Source: Mesorhizobium sp. M2D.F.Ca.ET.226.01.1.1
Lineage (GTDB): Bacteria > Pseudomonadota > Alphaproteobacteria > Rhizobiales > Rhizobiaceae
DNA: 64,000 nucleotides
Direction of reading: 5' to 3'
NCBI RefSeq assembly: GCF_004022705.2
Contig: NZ_RZOY02000006.1
Span: 280,943-344,942 of the forward strand
Positions 1-9,266 of this stretch are shown here, piece by piece. Below the pieces are notes generated by a model. It saw only the letters and a program-made list of their open reading frames with translations, ran no database searches and was not told where the DNA came from. Every line of letters starts with the position of its first letter. Within the stretch, counting starts at the first letter, position 1. A program made the translations under genes and the position numbers.

Positions 1-1445
1 AGCGTCATCGACAGATCGGCGAGCGACACGCCCGCCGTCAGCGCGGCGTTGAGCGCGTCGCTGCGCAACGTGCCTTTCTCGATCGTCACCGTCTCGCGGC
101 TGATCGTGCCGGAGAGATCGGCGGCGAGCTTGCCGGTCACCAGCGGCGCCAGCGTCGCCACATCGGTCTTCAGGCCGGCGGCCGCAAGCTTGATGCTGAC
201 CGGGCCGGTGCGGTTTTCGATATCGAAGCCGTCGGAATGGATCTCGCCTGTAATGTTGTTCAGCTGCGTGCCGCCGACCGCGACCGAGTTGAGTGTTGTC
301 CCGATATCGACCTTCGGCGCCGTGCCGTCGCCGAAGGCGCGCACTGTGGCCTTTTCGACAGCGACCAGGATGGGGACGGCGCTGTTGCCGACATCGACGG
401 TGACCGGCTTGTCCTTGGCGGAGAGCTCCACGGCAAGGTCGCTGACGCCCTTCGGATCGACATTGCCGGTTGCGGTGCCGTGCACCGCATCGCTCTCTAT
501 CTTGGCTTGCTCGATGTCGACCCCGCCCGACGTGGTCGCTGTTCCGGCAAGGTCGAAGCCCGTCTTGCCGGCAAACAGCGCCTTTATCTTCTGCGGCAGG
601 AAGGGTTCGAATTCGCCGTCGCCCTTGGCCTCGATGCGGTGACCCTTATCGGACAGCTGGTGGCGAGCGGTGAACTGGGTGACGATCCGGCTGTCGACCA
701 TGAAGGTGCCGACACCGCTCCAGTTGGCCAAAGGTCCGCTGCCGGTGACGACGATGTTGACGGGCGGCGCATCCGGCAGCTTGAGCAAATTGGCGATGAT
801 GCCGTCGGCGGGCTCCGACGCCTTGAGATCGAGGTCGAGCTTGTTGTCTGCCGGCGCGAAGTGGATCTTGGCGTCGACATTGCCCTGCTTGCCGTCATGG
901 CGGCTCACATTGAGCACGCTTTCGATCGCCAGCGGCGACGGGTCGGCCTTGACCGACCCCTTCGCGGCGAGCTCGGCAATGCCGCTGCCGGCAAGCTCCT
1001 GTCCGAGCGCGATCTCAGGCAGATCGATCTGCCTGACATCGATCGACACCGGCAGGCTCGTCGAACCGCCCTGCGATGGCTGCTGGCTCGGCTGCGGCAG
1101 CCGCGCCAGCTCGATGCGCTCGGCGGCAAGGCGATCGGCGTCGAAATTCCGGGAGAGCAGCGCCGTCGGCGACCAGTCGAGCGCCACCTTGCGCGCCACC
1201 ATCCAGGGACCGGCGCGGTCTTCCAGCACCACATGGTCGAGCCGAAGCTGACCCGACCAGATACCTTCGATGCCGCTGACCGTCACCTTGCGGTCCTCGC
1301 TCGACGCCATCTTCGAAATCAGGCTGGCGAGATTCTGGCGGCCGCCTTCGGTGCCGGTCAAAACGACGAGCGCGCCGATCGCCACCACCAGCAGCAGAAG
1401 CAGCGTGTAGCTAAAGATGCGGAGGATGCGCCAAAAGATCTTCAT
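1..1445 (-). CDS. tamB: Translocation and assembly module subunit TamB (3' part missing)
   Basis: The inner-membrane TamB partner of TamA spans the periplasm and helps deliver proteins or lipids to the outer membrane. Reading from the ATG at 1445, the frame stays open for 481 codons and runs off the left edge. Residues 1-35 hold a basic start and one hydrophobic anchor (SYTLLLLLVVAIGALVVL), followed by repetitive beta-rich sequence rich in Asp, Gly and Leu, as in the AsmA/TamB fold. The conserved C-terminal DUF490 domain lies outside the window. The start lies 2 bases after the tamA stop, so the two are translationally linked. The assignment rests on the anchor, the beta-rich repeats and the tamA neighbour. 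Confidence 0.85.
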   Translation of the reverse strand, partial: MKIFWRILRIFSYTLLLLLVVAIGALVVLTGTEGGRQNLASLISKMASSEDRKVTVSGIEGIWSGQLRLDHVVLEDRAGPWMVARKVALDWSPTALLSRNFDADRLAAERIELARLPQPSQQPSQGGSTSLPVSIDVRQIDLPEIALGQELAGSGIAELAAKGSVKADPSPLAIESVLNVSRHDGKQGNVDAKIHFAPADNKLDLDLKASEPADGIIANLLKLPDAPPVNIVVTGSGPLANWSGVGTFMVDSRIVTQFTARHQLSDKGHRIEAKGDGEFEPFLPQKIKALFAGKTGFDLAGTATTSGGVDIEQAKIESDAVHGTATGNVDPKGVSDLAVELSAKDKPVTVDVGNSAVPILVAVEKATVRAFGDGTAPKVDIGTTLNSVAVGGTQLNNITGEIHSDGFDIENRTGPVSIKLAAAGLKTDVATLAPLVTGKLAADLSGTISRETVTIEKGTLRSDALNAALTAGVSLADLSMT

Positions 1446-1447
1446 CG

Positions 1448-3391
1448 TCAGAACGCCTGGCCGATGCCGGCATAGATGCCGAAATGCGGATCGCCCGGAT
1501 CGCGGTTGAGCGGCACCGCCGCGTCGATACGCAGCGGTCCGAATGGCGTGATGTAGCGCAGGCCGACGCCGGCGCCCACCTTCACATTCGAGAAATCGGG
1601 GAAGGATCTGGTCGAGACCGTGCCGGCATCGACGAACGGCACGATGCCGATCGTGTCGGTGACGCCGATGCGCATCTCGACGGAGGTCTCGAAGAAGGAA
1701 AGGCCGCCGATCGGCTGCCCATTGATGTCCTTCGGGCCGATGCCCTGGTAGGAATAGCCGCGTACCGAGCCGCCGCCGCCGGAATAGAAGCGCCGGTCGG
1801 CCGGCACGTTCTGCAGCCCGGTGCCGACGATCGAACCGAGCGTGGCGCGTTCGGCCAGCACGAACCGGCTTGCGGTATCCAGCGACTGGTAAGTGTAGCC
1901 CTCGCCCTTGAGCTTCAGGAAGGTCGCGCCGTTCAGTATGTCGTAGCTGGGCTCGGCAGAGGCGAGGAAGCGGAAGCCCCGGGTCGGGTTCAGCTTGTTG
2001 TCGCGGCTGTCATAGACATATTGCAGCGGCACGCTGGCGATCAGATAGGTGTGCTTGCCGAAGGTGTCGGTGATCCTGGAATAGTCCAGGTCGAATTCGG
2101 CCGAGACCCGCTGCTTCTTGTCGAGGTCGTAGGAAACGCCGACATCGCCCTTGACCGAGAAATGGTCATAGGCATCGGGATGCTCGAACACCGTCTTGAT
2201 GCCGGTGAAGAATTTCGACGTCGGCCCGAGCACGCCAGGCTTCTCGAACATGACGCCGGCATTGTAATTCAGCGCCGAGATGCTGTTGCTTCCGATGCCG
2301 CTGATCGAGCCGTCGATGCGCAGCTTCTCGGCCTGGCCGAACAGGTTGCGATGCCCCCAATAGCCTTCGAGCCCGAGTCCTTCCGTATTCGAGACGGTGC
2401 CGCCGATGCCGAAATAGCGCGGCTTGCGCTCGCTGACCTGGACATCGATCGGGATATTGCCGTTGGCGTCGAGGCTGTCGCCTTCCTTGATGGTCACGCT
2501 GTTGAAGACTTCGAGGCCGAGCAGCCGGTCGCGGGCATCGTCGATCTCCTGCGGCGAGTATTGCTTGCCGCGCTGCAGCCCGGTCATATACTCGGTGAAA
2601 CCGCGATCGACCTTCTCGGTCCCCTCGACCGTCGTGTCGCCATAGCCGGCGACCGGGCCTGCCGCCACCGTCAGCGTGACGTCCAGCGTCGAGCTGGCAT
2701 GCTCGGCGACGATTTCGCGGTCCGTCACCTTGGCCAGCGGCCTGCCCTCGTCCTTCAGCGCCCGTACGATCAGGGCTTCCGCCTTGAGCACGGCGCCGGA
2801 GCTGGCATCGCCGCCGGCGATCAGCCCGAAATCGGCGCTCGCCAGCCCGGCGGCATCGCCTTTCAACCGGATATTGCCCAGTGTGAACTTCGCCCCGGGC
2901 GCGACGCTGATGACGACCGGAATGGGCTGCGGCCCTTTGAATTCGGCGTCCGGCGGTAAGTCGTCGATCGATTTGCCGTCGATCGTGATGGTGACCACGC
3001 CCTCGTAGCGGGCATCGGCGTAGAGCGCGGCTACCAGTTGTTCACGGTCGCTGCGCGCCTTGGCCATCAGTCCAAGCGATCCCGACACCGGATGATCCTC
3101 GTCGTTTTTCAGCGCCGAGGCGTTTTCGAGCCTCTTGACCAGATCCTTGTCGGCGCCACTCTTGTCAAGACTTGGCGCGTCGATGGTCACCGTATAGCGC
3201 AGCGGATCGACGATGTCGGCGTCCTCATCCTTGGACGAGCCCCAAAGCTTGATACCGAAAATCTCGAAAGCCGCCGCCTGCCGCATTTCACCGGCCAGCA
3301 CGGCCGAGCAGACGAGCGCGAAAAGCAGGGCGCGCGGAAGCCCGCGCCCTGGCGCGAACCCTCCTGACATCTGCGTTTCATGCGCCGGCAT
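1448..3391 (-). CDS. tamA: Translocation and assembly module subunit TamA (Omp85 family)
   Basis: Outer-membrane beta-barrel protein of the Omp85/surface-antigen family, 647 residues. An N-terminal export signal (hydrophobic RALLFALVCSAVLAG, about residues 20-35) is followed by POTRA-like segments to about residue 330 and a C-terminal barrel. The barrel holds the VRGY motif of Omp85 proteins, preceded by a glycine-rich turn, and ends in a terminal phenylalanine (GIGQAF), the usual signal for barrel insertion. It is followed immediately by tamB. The start at 3391 is the longest ATG; a second ATG at 3370 would give a shorter, more usual signal-peptide n-region and cannot be excluded. Confidence 0.93.
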   Translation of the reverse strand: MPAHETQMSGGFAPGRGLPRALLFALVCSAVLAGEMRQAAAFEIFGIKLWGSSKDEDADIVDPLRYTVTIDAPSLDKSGADKDLVKRLENASALKNDEDHPVSGSLGLMAKARSDREQLVAALYADARYEGVVTITIDGKSIDDLPPDAEFKGPQPIPVVISVAPGAKFTLGNIRLKGDAAGLASADFGLIAGGDASSGAVLKAEALIVRALKDEGRPLAKVTDREIVAEHASSTLDVTLTVAAGPVAGYGDTTVEGTEKVDRGFTEYMTGLQRGKQYSPQEIDDARDRLLGLEVFNSVTIKEGDSLDANGNIPIDVQVSERKPRYFGIGGTVSNTEGLGLEGYWGHRNLFGQAEKLRIDGSISGIGSNSISALNYNAGVMFEKPGVLGPTSKFFTGIKTVFEHPDAYDHFSVKGDVGVSYDLDKKQRVSAEFDLDYSRITDTFGKHTYLIASVPLQYVYDSRDNKLNPTRGFRFLASAEPSYDILNGATFLKLKGEGYTYQSLDTASRFVLAERATLGSIVGTGLQNVPADRRFYSGGGGSVRGYSYQGIGPKDINGQPIGGLSFFETSVEMRIGVTDTIGIVPFVDAGTVSTRSFPDFSNVKVGAGVGLRYITPFGPLRIDAAVPLNRDPGDPHFGIYAGIGQAF

Positions 3392-3674
3392 TAAGATAAC
3401 CTAGTCGACAAAACTAAAATTGGAATGAAGTTTCAAAACGTTCGTAAAGGGGCCACAATCCAATTGTCTGAAATAGTCCGGGCTTGGAATTCACACCTTT
3501 TGCGATTCCGCAAGAAAGTGTGATCCGTCTCACAGAGGTTATGTCGAAATACCGGCCTTTGGCCGGCATGGAAACCGTTTGCGGGTGATAAACCTGCGGC
3601 GTTCCGGCGTTGACAAGCCTGAGCGAAGCTTGATCATGCCTGGACGCTGGCAACGTCTGGAGGGTGATGTGGCA

Positions 3675-6600
3675 ATGCGCGCGGGTCGTGGTCTCTCTTT
3701 CCTTCTTCTCATCTTTTTCGCCCTGGGCGGGGCGGCATTCGCGGCCGAAGCCCGGCGAATGGTGACAACCGACAATTCCGACTATTTCGGTTTCGACCTC
3801 CGGTCGGAGCAGAATGTCAGCCTCGACCAGTGCAAGACCACGTGCCTCGGCGATTCCGCCTGCCGCGCCTTCACCTACAACACCAAGGCGAAGTGGTGTT
3901 TTCTCAAATCCGACTATAACCAGCTGAAATCCTTCACCGGCGCCATTGCCGGCAAGATCGCCAATGTCGATGGCGACCCCGATATCGGCGCCCCGCCTGC
4001 CCTTGCTTTTTTCCCGAACTGGATGGCCGACCAGGCCCAGCAGTTCCGCAACAAGCTGACCGATCCGGCCTATGACAAGCCGACGGAGGGGCTTGCCGCG
4101 CTGCAGGCGGCAGCGGAGCAGGCCGCGCTGACCGGCGACCATCGCCTTGCCATGCAGAAATACCAGGCCGCGCTTTCGGTCCTGCCCGACGATGGTGCGC
4201 TGTGGCTGGCGCTGGCGCGCGAGATACTTGCCGTGCAGCCGGCGACGAACACCACCGAACCCTCGACTTTCCCGATGAACGCCACCTCGGCGGCCTTCAA
4301 CGCCTACAAGCTGGTGCGCACTAGGAAGACCCGCGCCGAGGCGCTGGCGCTGCTTGGCGCCGGCCTCGACAAGCGCGATCTCTACCGCCCGTCGCTGCAG
4401 GCCTACGAGGCGAGCCTTGCGCTGGTGAGCTCGCCCGCCGTCCAGGCCGATTATGCCGACCTCAAAGCGCGCAAGGGTTTCCGCGTCATCGAGCACACCG
4501 TCGATGCCGATTCCTCCTCACCGCGCATCTGTGCCCAGTTTTCCGAGGAACTGGTCAAGACCGGCGTCGACTATGCGCAGTTCGTGACCGTCGACAAAGC
4601 CGCCCCCAAGGCCGTCGAGGCCAAGGACAAGCAGATCTGCGTCGAAGGCCTGGAGCACGGCCAGCATTACGACGTGACCTTCCGCGCCGGCCTGCCGGCG
4701 GCGATCAGCGAAACGCTCGCGGCCCCGGTCGTGCTGTCGATCTATGTCCAGGACCGCGCCCCGTCGGCCCGCTTTACCGGCGACAGCTTCGTGCTGCCGG
4801 CCGGCGCGCGCCGCGGCATCCCGGTCGTCACCGTCAACATGAACGCCGCCAAGATGACGCTCTACCGCATCGGCGATCGTTCGCTAGCTCAGCTTCTGTC
4901 CGGCTATCAGTTCCTGCATCAGTTGGACGGCTACGACATTTCCACCATTTCCGACCAGATGGGCGCGCCGGTCTGGTCCGGCACACTGGAAATCGCCAAT
5001 GATCTCAACAAGGAAGTGACCACCTCTTTCCCGGTGGATGAGGCGATCCCGCAGCGCAAGCCTGGCGTCTATGTGCTGACCGCGCAGCCGGTCGACGACA
5101 AGAGCGACGACTATGGCTCGCGCGCCACGCAGTGGTTCGTCGTCTCCGATATCGGTCTTTCCACCTATACCGGCCAGGACGGCCTCAACGTCTTTGCCCG
5201 GTCGCTGGGCTCGGCCAAGCCGATTTCCGGCGCCGAATTGACGCTGCTGGCCAAGAACAACGAAATCCTCGGCACCGCGACCACCGACGCCGAAGGCCAC
5301 GCTGTGTTCAATCCCGGCCTCACCCGTGGCGAGAACGGCATGGTGCCGGCCGTGCTGATGGCCAAGCAGGGCGACAACGACTTCGTCTTCCTCGACATGG
5401 CCAAGGCCGGCTTCGATCTGTCGGATCGTGGCGTCGAGGGGCGCGCCTCGCCCGGTGCGCTCGACGTCTATGCCTGGACGGAGCGCGGCATCTACCGTGC
5501 CGGCGAGGACGTGCATGTCGCCGCCCTCGCCCGCGACGGCGCCGCCAAGGCGGTCGAGAACCTGCCGCTCACCTTCATCTTCACCCGTCCCGACGGCGTC
5601 GAGAACCGCCGCATCGTCAGCAATGGCGAGTCCACTGGCGGCCATGCCGTCGACCTGCCGCTCGAGGCCAATGCGATGCGCGGCACCTGGACGGTGTCGA
5701 TCTACACCGACCCCAAGCAGGCTGCCGTCGCCAGCCAGATGTTCCTGGTCGAGGACTTCGTGCCGGATCGCATCGAGTTCGACCTGACCGCCGACAAGAA
5801 GGAGATCGCCCAGGGCGAGACCGCCAACGCCACCGTCGACGGCCGCTTCCTCTACGGCGCGCCGGCCGCCGGCCTTGCGCTCGAAGGCGAGATGACGCTG
5901 TCGACCACCAGCAGTTGGGACAGCTTCAAGGACTTCACCTTCGGCCTCGCCGACGAGCAGTCGAGTGAGCCGACCGTGACGCCCCTCGCCAATCTTCCGG
6001 TCGTCGGCGACGACGGCAAGGCGACCTTCCCGATCACCATCGACCAGTTGCCGTCGACCACCAAGCTGGTCAACGCCAAGGTCACGGTACGCATGCGCGA
6101 GGCTGGCGGCCGCGCCGTCGAGCGTTCGCTCGACATCGGCGTTCGCCCGCAGCGCGATGTGATCGGCATTCGTCCGGATTTCGAAGGCGATGAGGTGCCG
6201 CAAGGCGGAACCGCCAAGTTCAGCATCATCGCCGTCGACCCGAACGGCAAGCGCGAGGAGCTGAAGGGCGCTCAGTGGTCGCTGGTCAAGGTCGAGCGCA
6301 ATTATCAATGGTACCGTTCCAACAATTCCTGGAATTACGAGGCCGTAAGCCTCACCAAGGCCGTCGCCAACGGTGCCGTCGACCTGAAGGCCGACGGCGA
6401 GGCGACGGTGTCGCTGCCCGTCGACTGGGGCCGCTACCGGCTCGAGGTCGAGACGGCCGACCCGGACGGTCCGGCGACCAGCTATGAGTTCGATGCCGGC
6501 TGGTATGTCGCCTCCACCACCACCGAGACGCCCGACGGCCTGGAGATCGCGCTCGACAAGGACACTTACGGCGCCGGAGAAGTCGCCAAGCTGAAGGTCT

Positions 6601-9149
6601 CGCCGCATTTTGCCGGCGAACTTCTGGTCACCATCGGCGCCGAGAAGCTGTTGAAGACCGTCACGGCTTCGGTGCCGGCCGGCGGCGGCACCGTCGATAT
6701 CCCGGTCGGCGACGACTGGGGCGCCGGCGCCTATGTCACTGCCACCTTGTTCCGGCCGGGCGACGCGCAGGAATCGCGCATGCCCGCCCGCGCCATCGGC
6801 GTCAAATGGCTTTCCGTCGATCCTGGTTCGAAGAAGCTGGCGGTCAGTTTGACGCCGCCGGAAAAGACCTTGCCGCGCCAGCAGCTGTCGATCCCGATCG
6901 CGGTCAACGGCGCCCAGGCCGGCTCCAACGCCTATGTGATGGTGGCTGCCGTCGATGTCGGCATCCTCAATCTCACCAACTACAAGGCGCCGGATCCCGA
7001 AAACTGGTTCTTCGGCCAGCGCATGCTGGGGCTTGAGATCCGCGACCTCTACGGCCGGCTGATCGACGGCTCGCTCGGCACCATGGGCAAGATAAGGACC
7101 GGCGGCGACGGCGCCAACATGCAGGCGCAAGGCAGCCCGCCGACCGAAAAGCTGGTCGCTTTCTTCTCCGGCCCGGTCGAGCTCGATGCCAATGGCAAGG
7201 CGCGGGTCGATTTCGACATTCCGCAATTCAACGGCACAGTGCGCGTCATGGCTGTCGCCTGGACCAAGGAAGCCATCGGCCATGCCCAGACCGACGTCAT
7301 CGTGCGCGATCCGGTGGTGATCACCGCCGGCCTGCCGCGCTTCCTGGCGCCGGGCGATGCGGCAACCATGCGCCTCGACATCGCCGACACCGATGGCCCG
7401 GCCGGCGACTATGCGCTCTCCGTCACCACGACCGGCGACCTTTCGACCGGCGACAAGCCCCTGCCCGAGAAGCTGACGCTCGCCCAGGGCAAGCGTCAGT
7501 CGCTCACCTTCCCGCTGGTTGCCAAGACCGCGGGCGACGCCTCGGTCACCGTCAAGCTCGCGCATGCCGACGGCACCGCGGTCGAGCAGACGCTCTATCT
7601 GCCGGTGCGCCCGGCACAGCTTCCGGTCACCACCCGCATGGTGGTCGACCTGAAGCCGAAGGGCGGCTCGCTACGCGTCGACAAGGAATTGCTTGCCGCA
7701 AGCGTGCTCGACGGGGCTTCGGTCAGCGTCGGCGTCTCGCAGTCGTCCGCACTCGACGTGCCGTCGCTGTTAATGAGCCTCGACCGCTACCCCTATGGCT
7801 GCGCCGAGCAGACCACCAGCCGCGCCATGCCGCTGCTCTATGTCAACGACATGGCCAAGACCATCGGCATGGAGAGCGATCCGGACCTGCACGGCCGCAT
7901 CCAGGACGCCATCTACAAGGTGCTGTCCTATCAGTCGTCAAGCGGCAGCTTCGGCCTGTGGGGGCCGGGTTCGGGCGATCTGTGGCTCGATGCCTACGTC
8001 AGCGAGTTCCTGACCCGGGCGCGCGAGGAGAAGTATGACGTTCCGGCGCTGGCGATGAACCAGGCGCTGAACAACCTGCAGAACTCGCTGGGTTATGACC
8101 AGAGCGTCCAGGATCGCGGCAGCGATATCGCTTACGCGCTCTATGTGCTCGCCCGCAACAAGAAGGCCTCGATCGGCGATCTGCGTTACTACGCCGACAC
8201 GCAGCTCGAAGCCTTCTCCAGCCCGATGGCCGTCACCCAACTGGCGGCGAGCCTGGCACTCTATGGCGATACCCAGCGTTCGGAATCGACCTTCCAGACA
8301 GCGCTCAGGCTGGCGCAGTCGGAAACCGACTACGACTGGTACCGCTCGGACTACGGCTCACGGCTGCGCGACGGCGCGGCGATGCTGGCGCTGGCGGCGG
8401 AATCGAGGCCGGTGCCGAGCATCATGCCGCAGCTGATCAAGCTGGTGGGCGTGGTGCGCGCCGATGCCCGCTGGACGAGCACCCAGGACGAGTCCTGGAT
8501 GCTGCTTGCCGCGCGGGCGCTGAAGGAAGGCAATGATTCCATCACGCTTTCCGTCAACGGCGCGCCGCATTCGGGCGGCTATTCCGACCAGGTCGCCGGC
8601 AGCGACCTCGTCGACAGCCCACTCACCATCGCCAACACCGGCGCGACGCCGCTGCAGGCGGTGGTGACCGCGGTCGCCGCGCCGGTCGACCCGCTGCCCG
8701 CCGGCGGCGACGGCTTCACCATCGATCGCACCTACTACAAGCTCGACGGCACCGAAGCCAATGTCACCGAGGCCAGGCAGAACGAGCGCTATGTGGTCGT
8801 GCTCAAGATCTATGAGCAGAACAAATGGCCGTCGCGGCTGCTGATCACCGACCTGTTGCCGGCCGGCTTCGAGATCGACAATCCGAGCCTGGTCTCCAGC
8901 GCGCAATTGTCGAACTTCTCCTGGCTGGCGCAGACCGACGCGGCGCATCTGGAGTTCCGCGACGACCGCTTCGTCGCCGCCTTCAATCCGAACGAAGGCG
9001 ACGGCGACCGCAACATCACGCTGGCCTATGTCGTGCGCGCCGTGACGCCGGGCACTTACGCCCATCCGGCGGCCACGGTGGAGGACATGTACCGGCCGCA
9101 ATACTCGGCCCGCACCGCCACCGGCGTGATGGAGGTGAAGGCGGAATAG
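3675..9149 (+). CDS. yfhM: Alpha-2-macroglobulin family protease inhibitor with N-terminal PAN-like domain
   Basis: Large periplasmic protein (1824 residues) of the bacterial alpha-2-macroglobulin family, thought to trap proteases that enter the periplasm. The signal peptide (LSFLLLIFFALGGAAFAA) has no lipobox Cys, so the mature protein is probably soluble. Residues about 30-95 form a small four-Cys segment (DQCKTTC, SACRAF, KWCFLK) resembling a PAN/Apple domain. MG-type beta domains follow. The thioester motif CAEQ lies at about residue 1376 inside YPYGCAEQTTS, so covalent trapping should be possible. The ATG at 3675 has GGAGGG about 10 bases upstream; an in-frame GTG at 3669 is an alternative. 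pbpC follows, the usual pairing. Confidence 0.93.
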   Translation: MRAGRGLSFLLLIFFALGGAAFAAEARRMVTTDNSDYFGFDLRSEQNVSLDQCKTTCLGDSACRAFTYNTKAKWCFLKSDYNQLKSFTGAIAGKIANVDGDPDIGAPPALAFFPNWMADQAQQFRNKLTDPAYDKPTEGLAALQAAAEQAALTGDHRLAMQKYQAALSVLPDDGALWLALAREILAVQPATNTTEPSTFPMNATSAAFNAYKLVRTRKTRAEALALLGAGLDKRDLYRPSLQAYEASLALVSSPAVQADYADLKARKGFRVIEHTVDADSSSPRICAQFSEELVKTGVDYAQFVTVDKAAPKAVEAKDKQICVEGLEHGQHYDVTFRAGLPAAISETLAAPVVLSIYVQDRAPSARFTGDSFVLPAGARRGIPVVTVNMNAAKMTLYRIGDRSLAQLLSGYQFLHQLDGYDISTISDQMGAPVWSGTLEIANDLNKEVTTSFPVDEAIPQRKPGVYVLTAQPVDDKSDDYGSRATQWFVVSDIGLSTYTGQDGLNVFARSLGSAKPISGAELTLLAKNNEILGTATTDAEGHAVFNPGLTRGENGMVPAVLMAKQGDNDFVFLDMAKAGFDLSDRGVEGRASPGALDVYAWTERGIYRAGEDVHVAALARDGAAKAVENLPLTFIFTRPDGVENRRIVSNGESTGGHAVDLPLEANAMRGTWTVSIYTDPKQAAVASQMFLVEDFVPDRIEFDLTADKKEIAQGETANATVDGRFLYGAPAAGLALEGEMTLSTTSSWDSFKDFTFGLADEQSSEPTVTPLANLPVVGDDGKATFPITIDQLPSTTKLVNAKVTVRMREAGGRAVERSLDIGVRPQRDVIGIRPDFEGDEVPQGGTAKFSIIAVDPNGKREELKGAQWSLVKVERNYQWYRSNNSWNYEAVSLTKAVANGAVDLKADGEATVSLPVDWGRYRLEVETADPDGPATSYEFDAGWYVASTTTETPDGLEIALDKDTYGAGEVAKLKVSPHFAGELLVTIGAEKLLKTVTASVPAGGGTVDIPVGDDWGAGAYVTATLFRPGDAQESRMPARAIGVKWLSVDPGSKKLAVSLTPPEKTLPRQQLSIPIAVNGAQAGSNAYVMVAAVDVGILNLTNYKAPDPENWFFGQRMLGLEIRDLYGRLIDGSLGTMGKIRTGGDGANMQAQGSPPTEKLVAFFSGPVELDANGKARVDFDIPQFNGTVRVMAVAWTKEAIGHAQTDVIVRDPVVITAGLPRFLAPGDAATMRLDIADTDGPAGDYALSVTTTGDLSTGDKPLPEKLTLAQGKRQSLTFPLVAKTAGDASVTVKLAHADGTAVEQTLYLPVRPAQLPVTTRMVVDLKPKGGSLRVDKELLAASVLDGASVSVGVSQSSALDVPSLLMSLDRYPYGCAEQTTSRAMPLLYVNDMAKTIGMESDPDLHGRIQDAIYKVLSYQSSSGSFGLWGPGSGDLWLDAYVSEFLTRAREEKYDVPALAMNQALNNLQNSLGYDQSVQDRGSDIAYALYVLARNKKASIGDLRYYADTQLEAFSSPMAVTQLAASLALYGDTQRSESTFQTALRLAQSETDYDWYRSDYGSRLRDGAAMLALAAESRPVPSIMPQLIKLVGVVRADARWTSTQDESWMLLAARALKEGNDSITLSVNGAPHSGGYSDQVAGSDLVDSPLTIANTGATPLQAVVTAVAAPVDPLPAGGDGFTIDRTYYKLDGTEANVTEARQNERYVVVLKIYEQNKWPSRLLITDLLPAGFEIDNPSLVSSAQLSNFSWLAQTDAAHLEFRDDRFVAAFNPNEGDGDRNITLAYVVRAVTPGTYAHPAATVEDMYRPQYSARTATGVMEVKAE

Positions 9150-9165
9150 CAAGGTCGCCGGTTTA

Positions 9166-9265
9166 TCCTTCTCCCCGTCACTATACGGGGAGACGGTGCC
9201 GGTTCACCCTCCGAAGCTGCAGCGTAGCTGCTGCGAAGGACGGGCAGGCAGATGAGGGGCAGCGC
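9166..9265. repeat. Palindromic intergenic element (family B, short copy)
   Basis: It contains CTCCCCGTCACTATACGGGG and ends in GATGAGGGGCAGCGC, both found again in the longer element at 57336-57519. It fills the gap between the alpha-2-macroglobulin gene and pbpC. The left half of the long copy is missing or divergent here. The closing GAGGGG lies 7 bases before the preferred pbpC start and probably serves as its Shine-Dalgarno sequence. Confidence 0.7.
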
Positions 9266-9266
9266 A

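Noticed and set aside
237..2959. Long plus-strand frames of 412 and 491 codons across tamB and tamA
   Set aside because: They are antisense to clear tamAB genes and show no family motif.
4884..7565. 893-codon open frame on the minus strand
   Set aside because: It lies wholly inside the alpha-2-macroglobulin gene on the other strand; the composition (Asp, Arg, Gly, Ala-rich, no domain) is that of an antisense shadow in GC-rich DNA.
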